Assembly: GCA_031275525.1 (NCBI GenBank)
Contig: JAISOP010000319.1
Location: 1 to 8,572, forward strand
Direction of reading: 5' to 3'
Length of the DNA stretch: 8,572 nt
From: Tannerella sp.
GTDB taxonomy: Bacteria; Bacteroidota; Bacteroidia; Bacteroidales; Tannerellaceae
Translations under genes and position numbers: made by a program
In this document: positions 6,289 to 8,572 of the stretch, piece after piece
Position numbering within the stretch: the first letter of the stretch is position 1
Layout: each line of letters starts with the position of its first letter
Notes under the pieces: generated by a model
The model's database searches: none
Told to the model about the DNA's origin: nothing
What the model saw: only the letters and a program-made list of their open reading frames with translations

Positions 6289-8310
6289 TCATTGAATCAT
6301 TGGATTATCTTTTATCCACCGGTTGTTTTTGGGGCCAATGGCGGCTACGGGTATCGGTTGCAGGCCGTATTTGGCCAGTAGCTCGTCCGTACAGAAAGCT
6401 TCGATAGGCTTGCCTTCGGAATCCAGTAGCGTGTTGTTGCGCTCGACGAGCGCCTCCGGCCGGTTCCGGTATATTTGGTCGCAGGAAATCACCAGGTTAT
6501 CGGCCACGGTGTTTATATTGACGCCCTGCCGGAGGTTTTTCAGTTCGGGATATTTCTGCTGATAGATTTCCGAGCGGATGTCAACCTCTTTGTACAACTT
6601 TTCCTGTATGACCGGATTCTCCAGTGCGCTTAGCCAGCGCTCTTCGCTCCAGGGCGAGAAACTGACGGCAAAGGGGCCGTGATAGAAGATGTTGTTCTGG
6701 AGAAGGTTGTCCTTGCCGCCGTGAATCTGCACGCCGCCGAAGTCGTGTGCCCCGCAACGCTCGAACAGGTTGCCGTAAACCAGCATACCGGAAATCATAT
6801 CGTCGAAGCGGACGCCCGCCGCGCCGTGGCGCGTACCGCCGGAGATGTCCGACCAGCGGTTGTGGCGTATCTCAACGCCCCGGTACGAGGGGTTGTACCA
6901 CATGTCGATCCCCCCCTGGTCGTCCGATTCATTGACCACGTGGCTGACTTCGTTGTATTCGATGATAAAGTCGTTGCCATCGAGCCGCATGGCCGAGGAG
7001 GAAGAATAGCGGAAACGGTTGTTGGCGATGCGGATGCCGCAGCCAATCAGGTGGACAGCCGGTTCGTAGGTGCGTTGGAAGAGGGAGAAATGCTCCACCA
7101 CCGTATGTTCGACGACATGTCCGGCCGGGGCAAGCGTCCGGCGGTCGCCGCCGGTGATTTTGAAGCCGCCGTGTCCGAGGGTCGAGAAGTAACAGCCGGT
7201 CACGCCGTGTTCCGTACCCTCCTCGATGTGTACGCCGTCGCGTCCGAAGCGTTCGATCCGGCAGCCGGAGAGCAGGTTGTGCGTACCGCCCCGGATCAGG
7301 AGCGCCGTGCCGCGCCCCTCACGGAAAGTCAGTCCCTCGAGTGTGAGATGTGAACAGCCGTCGGAGGTCAGCATGTACGGCCCGGCGAAACAGGTCAGCC
7401 GGACGTCCGCCTTGGCCGGGTCGATGCCTTCCGGCGGATACCAGTAAAGTTTTCCCGTCGCACGGTTCAGGTACCACTCGCCGGGACGGTCGATTTCGCA
7501 GAACAGATTCAGCCCGAAGTAGCGCAGGCTGTCCCCGAAACCGTAGTTATGGTAAGGTTCGCGCAGATATACCGTGCGCGTGGCGGCGTCCCAGCGTTCC
7601 ACGGACTGGAATTCATCGCTCCAATCCCAATACCAGTAACCTCCCAGCCGGACATCCTCCTCGGCTGCCCAGCGGTCCTGGACGGGGTTCATGTACTCGA
7701 AAATGCCTTCCCGCGTACCGTGTTTCTTTACATAGGTTTCGGGAAGCGGTGTGGCGCCTTTTGCCCGTCCCGCCCTGACAAAACCTTCGTTTGGCCAACG
7801 CGCCAGCGTTTGCAACTGTCCGTTGCATACCAGTTCGGGACGCTTGCCGGCTTCTGTCGGATCGCCGAAGTCGGTGATACCCGCCGTGCGGAGGTCGGTC
7901 ACGTAGATACGGTCGCGCACCGGAGCCTCCAGCCGTTCCAGCGTTTCCGTAGCGGCGGCCTTCGTCCATTGCGCCAACTTTTTGCTGCCGGTGAAAACAG
8001 GCGTTTCGCCGTCTGCCGCCCGGTAAACCACGGGCGCATCCGGCGTGCCGGAGTCTTCGGCCGTCAGGCTGACTGCCTGTTCTACCGGATACTCGCCGTC
8101 CCTGAACAGGACGGTTACTTTCCGTCCGGGCTTCTTTTTCAGCGCCGCACGCACGGCACGCTGTGCTCCCTCAAACGTCCGGAGTGGTTCGGACGATGTC
8201 CCGGCATGGCTGTCGTCGCCGCCGGGCGCCACATGCAGCCGCATTTCTCCGCTGCACGAGAGCAGGAAAAGGGCGCAGGCTATCCAAATAAATCCGGTTC
8301 TTTTCATCAT
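6289..8310 (-). CDS. Right-handed parallel beta-helix lipoprotein, GH141-like
   Basis: A 673-residue exported lipoprotein: the N-terminus MMKRTGFIWIACALFLLSC is a short signal peptide with lipobox LLSC, lipid-anchored Cys19. The block LHVAPGGDDSHAGTSSEPLR and the following TFEGAQRAV, then EDSGTPDAPVVYRA (about 85-98), form the typical opening of large beta-helix polysaccharide-degrading proteins. An inserted domain has GGYWYWDWSDEF (about 223-234) and GEWYLNRATGKLYWYPP (277-293). Helical rungs follow (about 313-546) with repeated N-x-F/I turns, such as YGNLFERCG and LLQNNIFYHG. Asp463/Asp464 (NESDDQGG) and Asp503/Asp504 (RFDDM) on nearby rungs are candidates for catalytic acids by analogy with GH141. 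Substrate unknown; no SusC/D pair is in view. ATG at 8307 is an equal alternative. The frame stays open upstream into the Rpn-like segment. Confidence 0.85.
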   Translation of the reverse strand: MMKRTGFIWIACALFLLSCSGEMRLHVAPGGDDSHAGTSSEPLRTFEGAQRAVRAALKKKPGRKVTVLFRDGEYPVEQAVSLTAEDSGTPDAPVVYRAADGETPVFTGSKKLAQWTKAAATETLERLEAPVRDRIYVTDLRTAGITDFGDPTEAGKRPELVCNGQLQTLARWPNEGFVRAGRAKGATPLPETYVKKHGTREGIFEYMNPVQDRWAAEEDVRLGGYWYWDWSDEFQSVERWDAATRTVYLREPYHNYGFGDSLRYFGLNLFCEIDRPGEWYLNRATGKLYWYPPEGIDPAKADVRLTCFAGPYMLTSDGCSHLTLEGLTFREGRGTALLIRGGTHNLLSGCRIERFGRDGVHIEEGTEHGVTGCYFSTLGHGGFKITGGDRRTLAPAGHVVEHTVVEHFSLFQRTYEPAVHLIGCGIRIANNRFRYSSSSAMRLDGNDFIIEYNEVSHVVNESDDQGGIDMWYNPSYRGVEIRHNRWSDISGGTRHGAAGVRFDDMISGMLVYGNLFERCGAHDFGGVQIHGGKDNLLQNNIFYHGPFAVSFSPWSEERWLSALENPVIQEKLYKEVDIRSEIYQQKYPELKNLRQGVNINTVADNLVISCDQIYRNRPEALVERNNTLLDSEGKPIEAFCTDELLAKYGLQPIPVAAIGPKNNRWIKDNPMIQ

Positions 8311-8572
8311 TTTGTTTATCGCAAGGTTTAATTCTTCAGTATATCTTTGTATCTGTTCCATGCTGAGTTTGGTAACAGTTGCAATCAATTCGACCGGCAA
8401 TCCTGCTCGAAAGCACTCTTTTGCCGTTTCGATACGTGCTTTCTTCATGCCTGTCTTTATGCCTTTCTCCATAGCTTTCTGTTCGCTGTATGCGATTGCA
8501 TTTTTAACACTGTCGTATTCAAAAATACTTGTTCTATATTCTTCCATTTCCTTACTTGTTAATTTGTTAATC
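8311..8572 (-). CDS. 3' part of Rpn-family PD-(D/E)XK nuclease gene (partial, no stop before the lipoprotein)
   Basis: The frame enters from the right edge as INKLTSKEMEEYRTSIFEYD and continues to LSMEQIQRYTEELNLAINKM. This is the C-terminal layout of Rpn/PDDEXK_2 'recombination-promoting nuclease, putative transposase' proteins: a LTxxExxEYxxS segment, a lysine/glycine-rich linker (EKGIKTGMKKARIE), then a short helical unit ending in 'TKLSMEQIQ'. The nuclease core would lie outside the window. The ATG at 8547 is only an internal methionine. No stop codon separates this segment from the lipoprotein start at 8310, so it either lost its stop or is truly fused. The DNA is clearly more AT-rich than the lipoprotein gene, which suggests a different origin. 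Confidence 0.6.

Noticed and set aside
5333..6292. 319-residue open frame on the minus strand starting in an ATGA overlap with the lipoprotein stop
   Set aside because: It is made of the two long repeats and the 42-bp array. Substitutions between the repeat copies show no codon-position bias, the composition (Arg, Gly, Ser, Asn, Cys rich) matches no family, and several other frames are equally open because the periods are multiples of three.
6679..8331. Plus-strand open frames of 224 and 260 residues
   Set aside because: They lie opposite the beta-helix lipoprotein gene, contain no known domain, and start without any leader or promoter.

Overview
The window looks like a chromosomal segment from a Bacteroidales bacterium (Bacteroides/Parabacteroides-like). 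The evidence is the V-type ATPase gene order D-I-K, an aryl-polyene/flexirubin-type fatty-acid gene set, a TAnnTTTG-type promoter, A-rich leaders without clear Shine-Dalgarno sequences, and an Rpn/PDDEXK-type nuclease tail. The genus is an inference. Every supported gene lies on the minus strand, so transcription runs from high to low coordinates.

Right part (about 6289-8572): the 3' end of an Rpn-family (PD-(D/E)XK, transposase-like) nuclease gene enters from the right edge. It reads without a stop codon, in the same frame, into a large lipoprotein with a right-handed parallel beta-helix fold resembling GH141-type polysaccharide-degrading proteins.

Middle (5320-6288): about 970 bases without a convincing gene but full of structure. 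Two diverged direct repeats of about 214 bp (about 83% identical by hand count, no net indel) flank a tandem array with an exact 42-bp period. Two different palindromes alternate in the array with their centres exactly 21 bp apart. A 14-nt direct repeat, also spaced 42 bp, and a strong GC-rich hairpin complete the region.

Centre (2370-5319): genes for V-type ATPase subunits D, I and K, tightly packed. The catalytic subunits A and B, which normally sit directly upstream of D in Bacteroidales, are not there; the repeat region and the lipoprotein gene occupy that place. The proteolipid K carries all the residues that bind Na+ in the Enterococcus hirae rotor ring, which suggests a sodium-coupled enzyme.

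Between the two operons (2238-2343) lies a 106-nt, nearly perfect palindrome, probably a mobile palindromic repeat that may also end ATPase transcription.

Left part (1-2155): a translationally coupled operon of a hotdog-fold dehydratase, a 4HBT-type thioesterase, a complete ketosynthase, and the first 30 codons of a further gene that leaves the window. These resemble the fatty-acid-type genes of Bacteroidetes aryl-polyene/dialkylresorcinol clusters. The remaining cluster genes (ACP, reductase, acyltransferase, exporter) would lie beyond the left edge if this reading is right.
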